From contig NZ_CP133160.1 of the NCBI RefSeq assembly GCF_030913365.1, positions 1,887,001 to 1,951,000 of the forward strand: a stretch of 64,000 nucleotides of DNA. Reading direction: 5' to 3'. Every line of letters begins with the position of its first letter. The first letter of the stretch is position 1. Origin of the DNA: Stenotrophomonas sp. 24(2023) (GTDB lineage Bacteria; Pseudomonadota; Gammaproteobacteria; Xanthomonadales; Xanthomonadaceae). The notes below the pieces were generated by a model. It did no database searches. It was not told the origin of the DNA and worked only from the letters and a program-made list of their open reading frames with translations. A program made the position numbers and the translations under genes. Positions 1 through 10,796 of this stretch are shown here, piece after piece.

Positions 1-700
1 CGATCACGCCGTAGTCGCGCAGGATCGCGTCGCGGGTGTACAGCGTGCGCAGGTGGCCGACGTAGTCCTCCCACTTCTCGCGCTTGAGCGCGATGGCGCG
101 GGTGCGGTCGAAGCGGCTGAAGATGCGGGTCAGTTCCTGGTTGTAGCTGCGCTCGATCTCATCCAGCGCGTCCAGGTCCTCACCGATGCGGCGGTGCAGC
201 TTCACCGCCGGCAGGGAGGAATCGGTACCGACCCGGTCCTTGAGGTCACGCAGCACTTCGCGGAAAGCCAGGCGGTCGGCATCGAACAGTTCCGGTGCCG
301 ATTCCACGTAGTCCAGCACGGTGCCCAGGGTGGCAAAACGCTGGGCGCTGCCACTGCGCAGCAGGGCGTCGAACTGGCCGGCAATGGCCGCGCGCTGTTC
401 CAGCGTGTCATGGAACAGCTGCTGGCCGATCTGGCTGGAGCGGGTGCGGTCGGCCGGTGACTGCTGCGCTTCGTCGGCAAGCAGCACGATGATGCGGCGA
501 TGGCTGTCGAGCTGCTTCTGCAGCGCGCTCAGCAGCGGCGCGGCTGCAGGGTCGGCGGCGGCGGCGGCCTGTGCGCTGGGCTGGGTCGCAGCCGCCTGCC
601 CTTCCTGGCCAGGTACCGCACCGTCGCGGCTGCAGCCGGCGACGGCCAGGGTCAGCAGCAGGGAGGGAACGAACAGGCGGAATGACGACGCACGCGGCAT
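1..700 (-). CDS. Putative lipoprotein, C-terminus cut by window edge
   Basis: I do not recognise the family. Reading the minus strand from the ATG at 698-700 gives an open frame of 233 codons that runs off the left edge. The N-terminus is a type II signal peptide: a short basic start, a leucine-rich core and a lipobox LAVAGC with the acceptor Cys at residue 23. An Ala/Gln-rich linker follows, then a mostly helical, charged region with many Arg, Glu and Leu residues, compatible with a coiled-coil or helical-bundle domain. It should be anchored to the inner or outer membrane on the periplasmic side. It lies downstream of yidC, behind a terminator hairpin, so it is probably transcribed separately. 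Any catalytic domain could lie in the missing C-terminal part. Confidence 0.75.
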   Translation of the reverse strand, partial: MPRASSFRLFVPSLLLTLAVAGCSRDGAVPGQEGQAAATQPSAQAAAAADPAAAPLLSALQKQLDSHRRIIVLLADEAQQSPADRTRSSQIGQQLFHDTLEQRAAIAGQFDALLRSGSAQRFATLGTVLDYVESAPELFDADRLAFREVLRDLKDRVGTDSSLPAVKLHRRIGEDLDALDEIERSYNQELTRIFSRFDRTRAIALKREKWEDYVGHLRTLYTRDAILRDYGVI

Positions 701-752
701 GGCGGACTCGGAAGCGGGGACACGGTGTGGGGGCGATTCTAACCCCGCATGC

Positions 753-780
753 GAAAAGCCCGCCTTGCGGCGGGCTTTTC
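753..780 (-). terminator. Terminator after yidC
   Basis: A perfect 12-bp stem (GAAAAGCCCGCC / GGCGGGCTTTTC) closes a TTGC loop. Read on the minus strand it lies about 50 bases past the yidC stop and carries a short T run in its descending arm. It separates the rpmH-rnpA-yidC unit from the lipoprotein gene. Confidence 0.8.
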
Positions 781-830
781 ATCGATCGGTCGGCCGTGAA
801 GAGCGGTCGGCCACGGTCGACCTCTGCCGC

Positions 831-2555
831 TTATTTCTTTTTGACCGGGGCGGTGACGGTGGTTGCCGGGACCGGCTCGCTACCGTGGCGCTTGGTCATC
901 CACCACTGCTGCAGCAGGCCCAGGCCACCGTTGACCACCCAGTACAGCACCAGGCCGGACGGCATGAAGGCCATCATGACGCCGAACACCAGCGGCATGA
1001 ACTGCATCATCTTCTGCTGCATCGGGTCCATGCCCGGTGCCGGGGTCAGCTTCTGCGTGGCCCACATCACCGCCACGTTGATCACCGGCAGGATGAAGTA
1101 CGGATCACGTGCGGTCAGGTCCTGGATCCAGCCCAGCCACGGCGCCTGGCGCAGTTCGACCGATTCCACCAGCACCCAGTACAGGGCGAAGAAGATCGGC
1201 ATCTGGATGAGGATCGGCAGGCAGCCGCCCATCGGGTTGATCTTTTCCTTCTTGTACAGCTCCATCATCGCGGTCTGGAACTTCTGGCGGTCATCGCCAT
1301 AGCGTTCCTTCAGCTGCGCGATGCGCGGCTGGAAGCGACGCATCTTGGCGCCGCTCTTGTACTGCACGGCCGACAGCGGGTACAGCACCAGCTTCAGCAG
1401 CACCACCAGGCCGATGATGGCCCAGCCCCAGTTGCCGACCAGCTTGTGCACATGGTTCAGCACCCAGAACAGGCCCTGGCCGATCACGGCCATGATCGAG
1501 AAGCGGCTGTAGTCGACCACGCGGTCCAGGCCGGGCACATCTTCCTTGGCGATCTGGTTGACCAGCTTCGGGCCCACCCACAGGCGCGCCTCGGTGCTGG
1601 CCTGCTGGCCCGGGGCCAGGGTGAAGGCCGGGCCGTTGGCGGTGATCTGGTCACGGCCATCGTGCTGGGACAGCACGTAGTTGGCGATCTGGTCCTTCTG
1701 CGGCACCCAGGCGGTGAAGAAGTGGTGCTGCAGCATCGCCAGCCAGCCGCCGGTGATGTTCTGGTTCAGCGTGCCGTCGTCCAGGTAGTCCTTGAACGCG
1801 CGGCGCTGGTACTTCTTGTCGTTGTCGAACCAGGTCGCGCCGTTGAAGCTGAACGAGTCCGGGTTGGTCATGCTGCGCGAGAGGATCGTCGGGTGACGGT
1901 CCAGCGTGCGGAACACGTAGCCGTTCCAGGCCGCGGTGCCGTTGTTCTTGACCTCGTCCTTGACCTTCACCGCGTAGTGGTTGCGGGCCACGGTCAGGGT
2001 GCGATGGATCACCACGCCGTTGGCGCCGGTCCAGACGAACGGGATGGACACTTCCTGCTGGCCGTCGGCCAGCGTGAAGTCACGGGTGTCGCCGACCAGC
2101 TTGAAGCCGTCGGCGCCCGGCACCAGGGCGCTCTTGTCCTGGCTGGCCCAGCCGCTGGCAGCGCTGTAGGGATGCGCCGGTTCCTCGGTCAGCAGGCGCA
2201 CCGGCGGGCTGCCGGCATCCTTGGTCTGCGGGAACTGCAGCAGTTCGGCATCGAGCACGCGGCCGCCGTCCAGCACCAGGCGCAGCACGTCGGTGGTGAC
2301 GGTCACGCGCTGGGCGGCCGGGGTGGCGCTGGCCTGGGCCTGCGGCGCCGTGGCCGGCACGCTGCCGTCGGCCGAGGGCACCTGTGCGCTGGGCACCTCG
2401 CCCGGGGGCGCGCCCGGCACGGAGGCCGCTGCCGCCGGGGCCGAGGTGGTGGTCGGGGCCGGGGCCGGGGCGGCCTTTTCACGGCTCCACTCCATCCACA
2501 GCAGCACGGCCACCATCAGCCAGGCAAAGATCAGGAATACGCGGGTCTGGTTCAT
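831..2555 (-). CDS. yidC: Membrane protein insertase YidC
   Basis: YidC inserts and folds inner-membrane proteins, alone or with SecYEG. The 574-residue protein has the Gram-negative layout: an N-terminal transmembrane anchor (residues about 5-20), an Ala/Pro-rich linker, a large periplasmic beta domain to about residue 340, then the conserved five-helix core and a basic C-terminal tail ending KKK. The core shows the family signatures [18 protein letters not shown] and [13 protein letters not shown]. At the groove position occupied by Arg in E. coli a Lys is seen (LLKLVLYPL), as in other relatives. The start codon shares one base with the rnpA stop (TGATG), implying translational coupling within rpmH-rnpA-yidC. 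No yidD gene is visible between rnpA and yidC. Confidence 0.97.
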   Translation of the reverse strand: MNQTRVFLIFAWLMVAVLLWMEWSREKAAPAPAPTTTSAPAAAASVPGAPPGEVPSAQVPSADGSVPATAPQAQASATPAAQRVTVTTDVLRLVLDGGRVLDAELLQFPQTKDAGSPPVRLLTEEPAHPYSAASGWASQDKSALVPGADGFKLVGDTRDFTLADGQQEVSIPFVWTGANGVVIHRTLTVARNHYAVKVKDEVKNNGTAAWNGYVFRTLDRHPTILSRSMTNPDSFSFNGATWFDNDKKYQRRAFKDYLDDGTLNQNITGGWLAMLQHHFFTAWVPQKDQIANYVLSQHDGRDQITANGPAFTLAPGQQASTEARLWVGPKLVNQIAKEDVPGLDRVVDYSRFSIMAVIGQGLFWVLNHVHKLVGNWGWAIIGLVVLLKLVLYPLSAVQYKSGAKMRRFQPRIAQLKERYGDDRQKFQTAMMELYKKEKINPMGGCLPILIQMPIFFALYWVLVESVELRQAPWLGWIQDLTARDPYFILPVINVAVMWATQKLTPAPGMDPMQQKMMQFMPLVFGVMMAFMPSGLVLYWVVNGGLGLLQQWWMTKRHGSEPVPATTVTAPVKKK

Positions 2556-3049
2556 CAGCAGGCAGGCTCGGCGGGGCCGGAACGCGATGCCGGCTCGGTC
2601 AAAGTGGAAGTTGCGATGGCAACTGGCGGCGGCATTGTGCCGTCCGCAGCGGGCGCGGGCAATGCGCGCAGGCGCCGCAACAGGCGCTGGAAGGCCTGGC
2701 GGATCTCGTCGTTGCTGGCCTGACGGGCAGCACTTCGGGCCACGACGACGTAGTCGCCTGGCTGCAGGTCGGCTCGCAGGTGACGCAGGGCATCGCGCAG
2801 CACGCGCTTGACCCGGTTACGCCCTACGGCGTTCGGGTCTACCTTGCGGGAAACCGCCAGACCCAGCCTGGCCGGCCGGTCAGCTGGCAGCCAGTGCAGG
2901 GTCATGAGCGGATCGGACACACGGCGGGCGCCGTTGAAGACCGTTGAATACTCGGCACGCGTACGAACCCGCGCAGAGCGAGGGAATCGCTTGCGCGGGT
3001 CAGTAGTGTTCACTGTCGAGGGGATTGCGTCTGCCGCTGGATGCGGCAT
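2555..3049 (-). CDS. rnpA: Ribonuclease P protein component
   Basis: RnpA is the small basic protein that assists RNase P RNA in maturing tRNA 5' ends. The family signature is clear: the N-terminal [15 protein letters not shown] region and the central RNR motif within [15 protein letters not shown]. The protein as read is 164 residues, longer than the usual 110-145. A Pro/Ala-rich C-terminal tail of about 35 residues extends beyond the conserved fold. The start is uncertain. The ATG used here begins five bases after the rpmH stop, but a GTG at 3011-3013 would begin [10 protein letters not shown] and may be the real start; neither has a strong ribosome-binding site, which fits translational coupling to rpmH. 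Its stop overlaps the yidC start. Confidence 0.93.
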   Translation of the reverse strand: MPHPAADAIPSTVNTTDPRKRFPRSARVRTRAEYSTVFNGARRVSDPLMTLHWLPADRPARLGLAVSRKVDPNAVGRNRVKRVLRDALRHLRADLQPGDYVVVARSAARQASNDEIRQAFQRLLRRLRALPAPAADGTMPPPVAIATSTLTEPASRSGPAEPAC

Positions 3050-3054
3050 GGCAA

Positions 3055-3195
3055 TCAGGCGCTCAGGACTTTGCGGCCCTTGGCGCGGCGACGCGACAGG
3101 ATCTTGCGGCCGTCAGCGGTCTTCATACGGGCACGGAAACCGTGGTCGCGCTTACGCTTGAGGTTGCTGGGCTGGTAGGTGCGCTTGGTGGCCAT
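3055..3195 (-). CDS. rpmH: 50S ribosomal protein L34
   Basis: L34 is a 46-residue component of the large ribosomal subunit. The product begins [19 protein letters not shown] and ends KGRKVLSA, matching the family over its whole length. The start chosen is the ATG at 3193-3195, preceded by a GAGAGG ribosome-binding site at suitable distance; the longer open frame upstream adds residues unlike any L34. The rpmH-rnpA-yidC order left of dnaA is the classical origin arrangement. The gene points away from dnaA, so the 253-base gap between them must hold both promoters. Confidence 0.97.
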   Translation of the reverse strand: MATKRTYQPSNLKRKRDHGFRARMKTADGRKILSRRRAKGRKVLSA

Positions 3196-3448
3196 GGGGG
3201 CCTCTCGTATGAATGGGACGGAAAGAACCGGAAATTCTAGAGAGGTCAACCCCCTCGCGTCAACCCCTGGTGACTACGCGAATTCACTGGCCTGTGCAAT
3301 AGCTGTGGATGTTTTTGTGAATAAGTGGGGGACAAGCATTCCGAAGGCGGCCGCTCGGTGGTAGTCTGAGCCATCCATTTCCCCCCTTTCCGGCCTGTGG
3401 TCGGCGCCTTTTCGCGTCCAACCGCCGGCCATCGGACGATTATTGCTG
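3196..3448. promoter_or_regulatory. rpmH-dnaA divergent promoter region with DnaA boxes
   Basis: This gap separates the divergent rpmH and dnaA genes. It contains TGTGAATAA at 3316-3324, a full match to the relaxed DnaA-box consensus TTATNCACA on the other strand, and a weaker TGTGGATGT at 3304-3312 (7 of 9). DnaA boxes in front of dnaA commonly mediate autorepression. I could not define -35/-10 elements with confidence. Confidence 0.65.
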
Positions 3449-4771
3449 ATGGATGCCTGGTCCCGAAGTCTCGAACGCCTGGAAGCGGAGTTTCCGCCGG
3501 AAGACGTTCACACCTGGTTGAAGCCGTTGCAGGCCGATCTGCGCACCGACAGCCTGGTGCTGTACGCCCCGAACGCGTTCATCGTCGACCAGGTCCGCGC
3601 GCTGTACCTGCCCCGCATCCGCGAGCTGCTGGCCCATTTTGCCGGTTTCGGCGACGTTTTCCTTGAAATCGGCTCGCGCCCGCGCCCCCAGGACACGCCG
3701 GTTTCGGCGCCTTCCACGCCGGTGGCCGCCGAGCCGCAGGTGCCGTTCGCCGGCAACCTGGACAACCACTACACCTTCGCCAACTTCGTCGAAGGCCGCA
3801 GCAACCAGCTGGGCCTGGCCGCAGCGTTCCAGGCGGCGCAGAAGCCGGGCGACCGCGCGCACAATCCGCTGCTGCTGTACGGGGGCACCGGCCTGGGCAA
3901 GACCCACCTGATGTTTGCCGCCGGCAACGCGATGCGCCAGGCCAATCCGGGCGCGAAGGTGCTCTACCTGCGCTCGGAACAGTTCTTCAGCGCGATGATC
4001 CGGGCCTTGCAGGAAAAGACCATGGATCAGTTCAAGCGCCAGTTCCAGCAGGTGGACGCGCTGCTGATCGATGACATCCAGTTCTTCGCCGGCAAGGACC
4101 GTACCCAGGAAGAGTTCTTCCACACGTTCAACGCCCTGTTCGACGGCAAGCAGCAGATCATCCTCACCTGCGACCGGTACCCGCGCGAAGTCGAGGGCCT
4201 GGAAGCGCGCCTGAAGTCGCGGCTGGCCTGGGGCCTGTCGGTGGCGATCGAACCGCCGGACTTCGAAACCCGTGCGGCGATCGTGCTGGCCAAGGCCCGC
4301 GAACGCGGCGCCGAGATTCCCGATGATGTTGCGTTCCTGATCGCCAAGAAGATGCGCTCCAACGTGCGCGACCTCGAGGGCGCGCTGAATACCCTGACCG
4401 CCCGCGCCAATTTCACCGGCCGCGCGATCACCACCGAATTCGCCCAGGAAACCCTGCGCGACCTGCTGCGTGCCCAGCAACAGGCCATCAGCATCCCGAA
4501 CATCCAGAAAACCGTGGCCGACTACTACGGGCTGCAGATCAAGGATCTGCTGTCCAAGCGGCGGACCCGCTCGCTGGCCCGCCCGCGCCAGGTCGCGATG
4601 GCCCTGACCAAGGAACTGACCGAGCACAGCCTGCCTGAGATCGGCGACGCCTTTGCCGGCCGTGACCACACCACGGTGCTGCATGCCTGCCGTCAGATCC
4701 GGACCCTGATGGAGACCGACGGCAAGCTGCGCGAGGACTGGGACAAGCTGATCCGCAAGCTGAGCGAATGA
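3449..4771 (+). CDS. dnaA: Chromosomal replication initiator DnaA
   Basis: DnaA binds DnaA boxes at oriC, opens the duplex and loads the replicative helicase. The 440-residue product starts [16 protein letters not shown], typical of Xanthomonadaceae. It has an N-terminal DnaB/DnaA interaction domain, a short Pro-rich linker (residues about 75-95), an AAA+ core with Walker [10 protein letters not shown] near residue 147 and Walker [10 protein letters not shown] near residue 205, and a C-terminal DNA-binding domain with the DnaA signature [14 protein letters not shown] near residue 402. An upstream in-frame TTG would add two residues; the ATG is preferred because it gives the usual family N-terminus. 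The ribosome-binding site is weak. Confidence 0.98.
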   Translation: MDAWSRSLERLEAEFPPEDVHTWLKPLQADLRTDSLVLYAPNAFIVDQVRALYLPRIRELLAHFAGFGDVFLEIGSRPRPQDTPVSAPSTPVAAEPQVPFAGNLDNHYTFANFVEGRSNQLGLAAAFQAAQKPGDRAHNPLLLYGGTGLGKTHLMFAAGNAMRQANPGAKVLYLRSEQFFSAMIRALQEKTMDQFKRQFQQVDALLIDDIQFFAGKDRTQEEFFHTFNALFDGKQQIILTCDRYPREVEGLEARLKSRLAWGLSVAIEPPDFETRAAIVLAKARERGAEIPDDVAFLIAKKMRSNVRDLEGALNTLTARANFTGRAITTEFAQETLRDLLRAQQQAISIPNIQKTVADYYGLQIKDLLSKRRTRSLARPRQVAMALTKELTEHSLPEIGDAFAGRDHTTVLHACRQIRTLMETDGKLREDWDKLIRKLSE

Positions 4772-5045
4772 TGCACGTACGCCGATAAGGCGTCATCGCA
4801 CAAAACGGTGCAGAATCCGGGAGCAAGCGCGGGGCAATCTGTGGATAAAAATGGCGGTGGAAATCGCTGTAAAGTTATCCACAGAATCTCCCACCGGTTG
4901 AAGGGCAGTGATTCAGAGGGTTTCGATGCTGAAAAACTCTTTGAATACAGGCAGTTAGCTTGTTTTTCCAACGATTCTGGCGCTACCAGCACCACCAAGC
5001 TTTTGATTTATTCCACACTTTTAAAGCATAGGGGCACGGAACCAC
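4772..5045. other. Probable oriC core, dnaA-dnaN intergenic region
   Basis: This 274-base gap is the best single candidate for the unwinding origin. It holds two perfect DnaA boxes in opposite orientation, TGTGGATAA at 4840-4848 and TTATCCACA at 4875-4883, with a weaker copy near 5010-5018. An AT-rich stretch from about 4920 to 5035, unusual in this GC-rich sequence, could be the duplex-unwinding element. Gene orientation also switches across this region, with rpmH-rnpA-yidC leftward and dnaA onward rightward. No protein-coding gene is supported here. The dnaN promoter must also lie in it. Confidence 0.75.
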
Positions 5046-6146
5046 ATGCGTTTCACACTGCAGCGCGAAGCCTTTCTCAAACCGTTGGCACAGGTCGTCA
5101 ACGTGGTCGAACGCCGCCAGACCCTGCCGGTTCTGGCCAATTTCCTGGTGCAGGTGCAGAACGGCCAGCTGTCGCTGACCGGTACCGATCTGGAAGTGGA
5201 GATGGTGTCGCGGATCGCGGTCGATGACGCCCAGGACGGTGAAACCACGATCCCGGCGCGCAAGCTGTTCGAGATCATCCGCGCCCTGCCCGATGGCAGC
5301 CGCATCACCGTCTCGCAGACCGGCGACAAGATCACCGTGCAGGCAGGCCGCAGCCGCTTCACGCTGGCCACGCTGCCGGCCAACGACTTCCCGTCGGTTG
5401 ACGAAGTCGAAGCCACCGAGCGTGTCGCCATCGGCGAAGCCACCCTGAAGGAACTGATCGAGCGCACCGCGTTCGCGATGGCCCAGCAGGACGTGCGCTA
5501 CTACCTCAACGGCCTGCTGTTCGATCTGCGTGGCGAGGCCCTGCGCACCGTCGCTACCGACGGCCACCGCCTGGCGCTGTGTGAAACCGAACTGGCCAAG
5601 CCCAGCGGTTCCAAGCGCCAGATCATCGTGCCGCGCAAGGGCGTGACCGAGCTGCAGCGCCTGCTGGAAAGCGGCGATCGCGAGATCGAACTGGAAGTCG
5701 GCCGCAGCCACGTGCGCGTGAAGCGCGACGATGTCACCTTCACCTCGAAGCTGATTGACGGCCGCTTCCCGGATTACGAGGCTGTGATTCCGATCGGCGC
5801 CGATCGCGAAGTGAAGGTTGATCGTGAAGCCCTGCGTGCTTCGCTGCAGCGTGCTGCCATTCTGTCCAACGAGAAGTACCGCGGCATCCGCGTGGAAGTC
5901 TCGCCGGGCAACCTGAAGATCAGCGCGCACAACCCCGAGCAGGAAGAAGCCCAGGAAGAAATCGAAGCCGATACCCAGGTCGCCGATCTGGCCATTGGCT
6001 TCAACGTGAACTACCTGCTGGATGCCCTCTCGGCACTGCGCGATGAGGAAGTCATCATCCAGCTGCGCGACTCCAATTCCTCCGCGCTGGTGCGTGAATC
6101 CAGCAACGAGAAGTCGCGCCACGTCGTGATGCCGCTGCGTCTCTGA
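5046..6146 (+). CDS. dnaN: DNA polymerase III sliding clamp (beta subunit)
   Basis: DnaN forms the ring-shaped dimer that tethers DNA polymerase III to its template. The 366-residue product has the usual length and three repeated clamp domains. Recognisable segments include the N-terminal MRFTLQREAFLKPLAQVVNV, the domain 2 segment QDVRYYLNGLLFDLRGEAL, and the C-terminal SSALVRESSNEKSRHVVMPLRL ending in the conserved PMRL-like tail, here PLRL. The ATG follows GGGGCACGGAACCAC, a usable ribosome-binding context. A strong terminator and a perfect parS palindrome lie directly after the stop codon. Confidence 0.98.
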   Translation: MRFTLQREAFLKPLAQVVNVVERRQTLPVLANFLVQVQNGQLSLTGTDLEVEMVSRIAVDDAQDGETTIPARKLFEIIRALPDGSRITVSQTGDKITVQAGRSRFTLATLPANDFPSVDEVEATERVAIGEATLKELIERTAFAMAQQDVRYYLNGLLFDLRGEALRTVATDGHRLALCETELAKPSGSKRQIIVPRKGVTELQRLLESGDREIELEVGRSHVRVKRDDVTFTSKLIDGRFPDYEAVIPIGADREVKVDREALRASLQRAAILSNEKYRGIRVEVSPGNLKISAHNPEQEEAQEEIEADTQVADLAIGFNVNYLLDALSALRDEEVIIQLRDSNSSALVRESSNEKSRHVVMPLRL

Positions 6147-6153
6147 CAGCGAC

Positions 6154-6167
6154 GTTCCACGTGGAAC
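6154..6167. promoter_or_regulatory. parS site, perfect palindrome
   Basis: GTTCCACGTGGAAC, a 14-bp perfect palindrome eight bases after the dnaN stop codon. It equals the core of the Pseudomonas-type chromosomal parS site bound by ParB. Confidence 0.8.
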
Positions 6168-6173
6168 TGAAAG

Positions 6174-6202
6174 CGCCCGGATTTCTCCGGGCGTTTTTTT
6201 TT
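6174..6202 (+). terminator. Terminator of dnaN
   Basis: A 7-bp GC stem (CGCCCGG / CCGGGCG) with an ATTTCT loop is followed by nine T residues. It is a textbook intrinsic terminator and lies between two parS-like sites. Confidence 0.92.
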
Positions 6203-6206
6203 GCAT

Positions 6207-6220
6207 GTTCCACGTGGAGC
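6207..6220. promoter_or_regulatory. parS-like site, one mismatch
   Basis: GTTCCACGTGGAGC differs from the perfect palindrome at one position. It sits directly behind the dnaN terminator, 40 bases from the perfect site. Confidence 0.6.
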
Positions 6221-6963
6221 ATGTGTGTCGAGCTGACAGGGGGCGGCTTGCAGCCCTCTGCTCAACCATTGCTGCAAAGCGTCGGCTGAAGCGCAAGAAA
6301 TCCTTCGGCTGCAGGTGTCGTATCAACGCGCTGCTGTGGCTGCTGTCGTGAAACCAGATGATCCCGTGGACGGCATCGCGAACAGCGCCCAGTAAACGCG
6401 GTGGCCTTCCCGTTGGCAGCTGCCACTGTCCACAGGCCCTGATGGAGTGCTTTCGGGGCTCGCCTAGCTTCTAAATCTGGGTATAAATCTAAAGCATGGT
6501 GATGATGGTAGAGCCAGATTTCGTGGAAAACAGGCCTATCCTACTGTTTTAAAAGGATTTATTGGGTCTGAAACCCCCTGTATAGAGGGCTCCTGGGCTG
6601 GGGGGGAACCTGTGGATAGTTTCGGGCCCGGACCAACGTGCCATTTTTATCCACAGATTGCCCAGAGATTGTGTATAAGTCATACAGAGGTCCTGTGTAC
6701 AGCTCGCACAGCGCCTGCCGGCAGTCGGGCGGCACGTGGAACCTCAGGGCGTGAATCCTTTGAAATCTGACAGGCCATGGCACCCTCTGCCCCGCAGATT
6801 TCAAGAAATCATTGCCCTTCGCGTTGATCGGCTGATCCGGCGCTCGCGCATCGGGGCGAAATTCCGCGAAATCCAGGCGGGCACTCGGGGCTGGGCCAGG
6901 TAGATCTGAAGAAAAACACGGCAGGTGCCGTCATCCGTGGGCGCTACGCGCTGCACCCAGGCG

Positions 6964-6977
6964 GGACCACGTGGAAC
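6964..6977. promoter_or_regulatory. parS-like site, two mismatches
   Basis: GGACCACGTGGAAC keeps the central CCACGTGG and the right arm of parS but differs at two positions of the left arm. It lies just upstream of recF. Confidence 0.4.
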
Positions 6978-7061
6978 ACCGCGGCCCGGCTTGACCGATG
7001 CAGTAAGCTGATGGATTCCCTCCCCTGCCCGCCGTCTGGCGGATGGTCGCCCGAGTTCCAC

Positions 7062-8156
7062 ATGCTGATCCGCCGTCTGTCCCTGCACCATCTGCGTCGC
7101 TTTGCGGCGGTGGACCTGTCGCCGCAGCCTGGATTGAATCTGCTGACCGGTGACAACGGGGCCGGCAAGACCAGCGTGCTCGAGGCCCTGCATCTGATGG
7201 CCTACGGCCGCAGTTTCCGCGGCCGGGTGCGTGATGGCCTGGTCCAGCAGGACCGCGAGGCGCTGGAAGTCTTCGTGGAATGGGACGAGTTGCGTGGCGA
7301 TCTGCCGGTGCAGCGGCGCAAAGCGGGCCTGCGCCACAGCGGACAGGACTGGAAAGGCCGCCTGGACGGTGAGGACGTGGCGCAGATCGGCAACCTGTGC
7401 GCCGCGTTGGCCGTGGTGACCTTCGAGCCTGGCAGCCATGCGCTGGTCAGTGGCGGGGGCGAGCCCCGGCGCCGGTTCCTGGATTGGGGCCTGTTCCACG
7501 TGGAACCTGACTTTCTTTCCCTGTGGCGCCGTTACTCGCGGGCGCTGAAGCAGCGCAACGCCCTGCTCAAGCAGGGCGGGCCCTCGCGGATGCTCGATAC
7601 CTGGGACCATGAGCTGTCCGAAGCGGGTGAACCGCTCACCAGCCGCCGCCAGCACTACCTGGAACGGCTGCAGGACCGTGCGGTGGCGCTGGCCAGCGAG
7701 TTGGCGCCGCAGCTGGGTATCACCCGCCTGGACCTGAGCCCCGGCTGGCGTCGCCACGAACTTCCCCTGGCCGATGCCCTGTTGCTGGCGCGCGAGCGCG
7801 ACCGGCAGGCGGGCTACACCTCGGTGGGGCCGCACCGGGCAGACTGGAGCGTGGGTTTCACGACCATTCCCGGCCGCGATGCGCTGTCGCGCGGGCAGGC
7901 CAAGCTCACCGCCCTCGCCTGCCTGCTGGCCCAGGCCGAGGATTACGCCCAGCAGCGCGGGCACTGGCCCGTCATTGCCCTGGACGACCTGGCCTCCGAA
8001 CTGGACCGGACCCACCAGGCCCGGGTGCTCAATCGCCTGTTGTCCGGCCCGGCGCAGATCTTCATCACCGCCACCGAAACCCCGACGGCGCTGCAGGAGC
8101 GGGAGAACATCACGCGGTTCCACGTGGAACATGGACAGATCATGGCTGTGCCATAG
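7062..8156 (+). CDS. recF: DNA replication/repair protein RecF
   Basis: RecF is an SMC-like ATPase that helps load RecA at gaps during recombinational repair. The 364-residue product shows Walker A GDNGAGKTS at about residues 30-38, the ABC signature LSRGQAKLTALA near residue 280 and Walker B ALDDLASELD near residue 305. The start chosen, MLIRRLSLHHLRRF, matches the family N-terminus; an ATG at 7011 would add 17 residues unlike RecF. The ribosome-binding site is poor. Two perfect parS palindromes lie inside the gene. In both, the same frame encodes Phe-His-Val-Glu, at residues 145-148 and 353-356. Confidence 0.96.
   Translation: MLIRRLSLHHLRRFAAVDLSPQPGLNLLTGDNGAGKTSVLEALHLMAYGRSFRGRVRDGLVQQDREALEVFVEWDELRGDLPVQRRKAGLRHSGQDWKGRLDGEDVAQIGNLCAALAVVTFEPGSHALVSGGGEPRRRFLDWGLFHVEPDFLSLWRRYSRALKQRNALLKQGGPSRMLDTWDHELSEAGEPLTSRRQHYLERLQDRAVALASELAPQLGITRLDLSPGWRRHELPLADALLLARERDRQAGYTSVGPHRADWSVGFTTIPGRDALSRGQAKLTALACLLAQAEDYAQQRGHWPVIALDDLASELDRTHQARVLNRLLSGPAQIFITATETPTALQERENITRFHVEHGQIMAVP
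7493..7506. promoter_or_regulatory. parS site inside recF (perfect)
   Basis: GTTCCACGTGGAAC within the recF coding sequence, encoding Phe-His-Val-Glu in the RecF frame. It is identical to the site after dnaN. Confidence 0.78.
8117..8130. promoter_or_regulatory. parS site at the end of recF (perfect)
   Basis: GTTCCACGTGGAAC within the last ten codons of recF, again read as Phe-His-Val-Glu. It is the third perfect copy within 2 kb. Confidence 0.78.
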
Positions 8157-8193
8157 TGGGCACAGAGGGGCCGGCCAGGCCCGGCTGGTATAA

Positions 8194-10728
<2,535 letters not shown>

Positions 10729-10741
10729 CACAATCGGAAAC

Positions 10742-10771
10742 GGGCCGGCCTGCGCATGGCATGGCCGGCCC
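10742..10771 (+). terminator. Probable terminator of gyrB
   Basis: A 9-bp GC stem (GGGCCGGCC / GGCCGGCCC) with a 12-base loop is followed by a pyrimidine-rich TTCCCTTTCC rather than a pure T run. It lies 14 bases after the gyrB stop. Confidence 0.6.
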
Positions 10772-10796
10772 TTCCCTTTCCGAACACAGGTAGCCG

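Larger units (their letters stand above)
6147..7061. other. dnaN-recF intergenic region: DnaA boxes and parS-like sites
   Basis: This is the longest gap in the window, about 915 bases, and no open frame in it looks like a gene. It contains the dnaN terminator, parS-like palindromes, and a second DnaA-box group: TGTGGATAG at 6611-6619, perfect TTATCCACA at 6647-6655 and TGTGTATAA at 6670-6678 (complement fits TTATNCACA). An AT-rich segment spans about 6470-6570. The combination looks like an accessory or second half of a bipartite replication origin together with a partition centre. Confidence 0.6.

Noticed and set aside
5008..5018. TTATTCCACA near dnaN as a third DnaA box in that gap.
   Set aside because: It has an inserted base compared with TTATCCACA and aligns at only 7 of 9 positions; kept only as a weak site in the oriC description.
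6729..6742. GCGGCACGTGGAAC, possible sixth parS.
   Set aside because: Only the right arm matches; three mismatches in the left arm make it too weak to call.
6559..6804. 81-codon minus-strand open frame in the dnaN-recF gap.
   Set aside because: It runs through the DnaA boxes, has no family resemblance and atypical composition; the region is better explained as origin/partition DNA.
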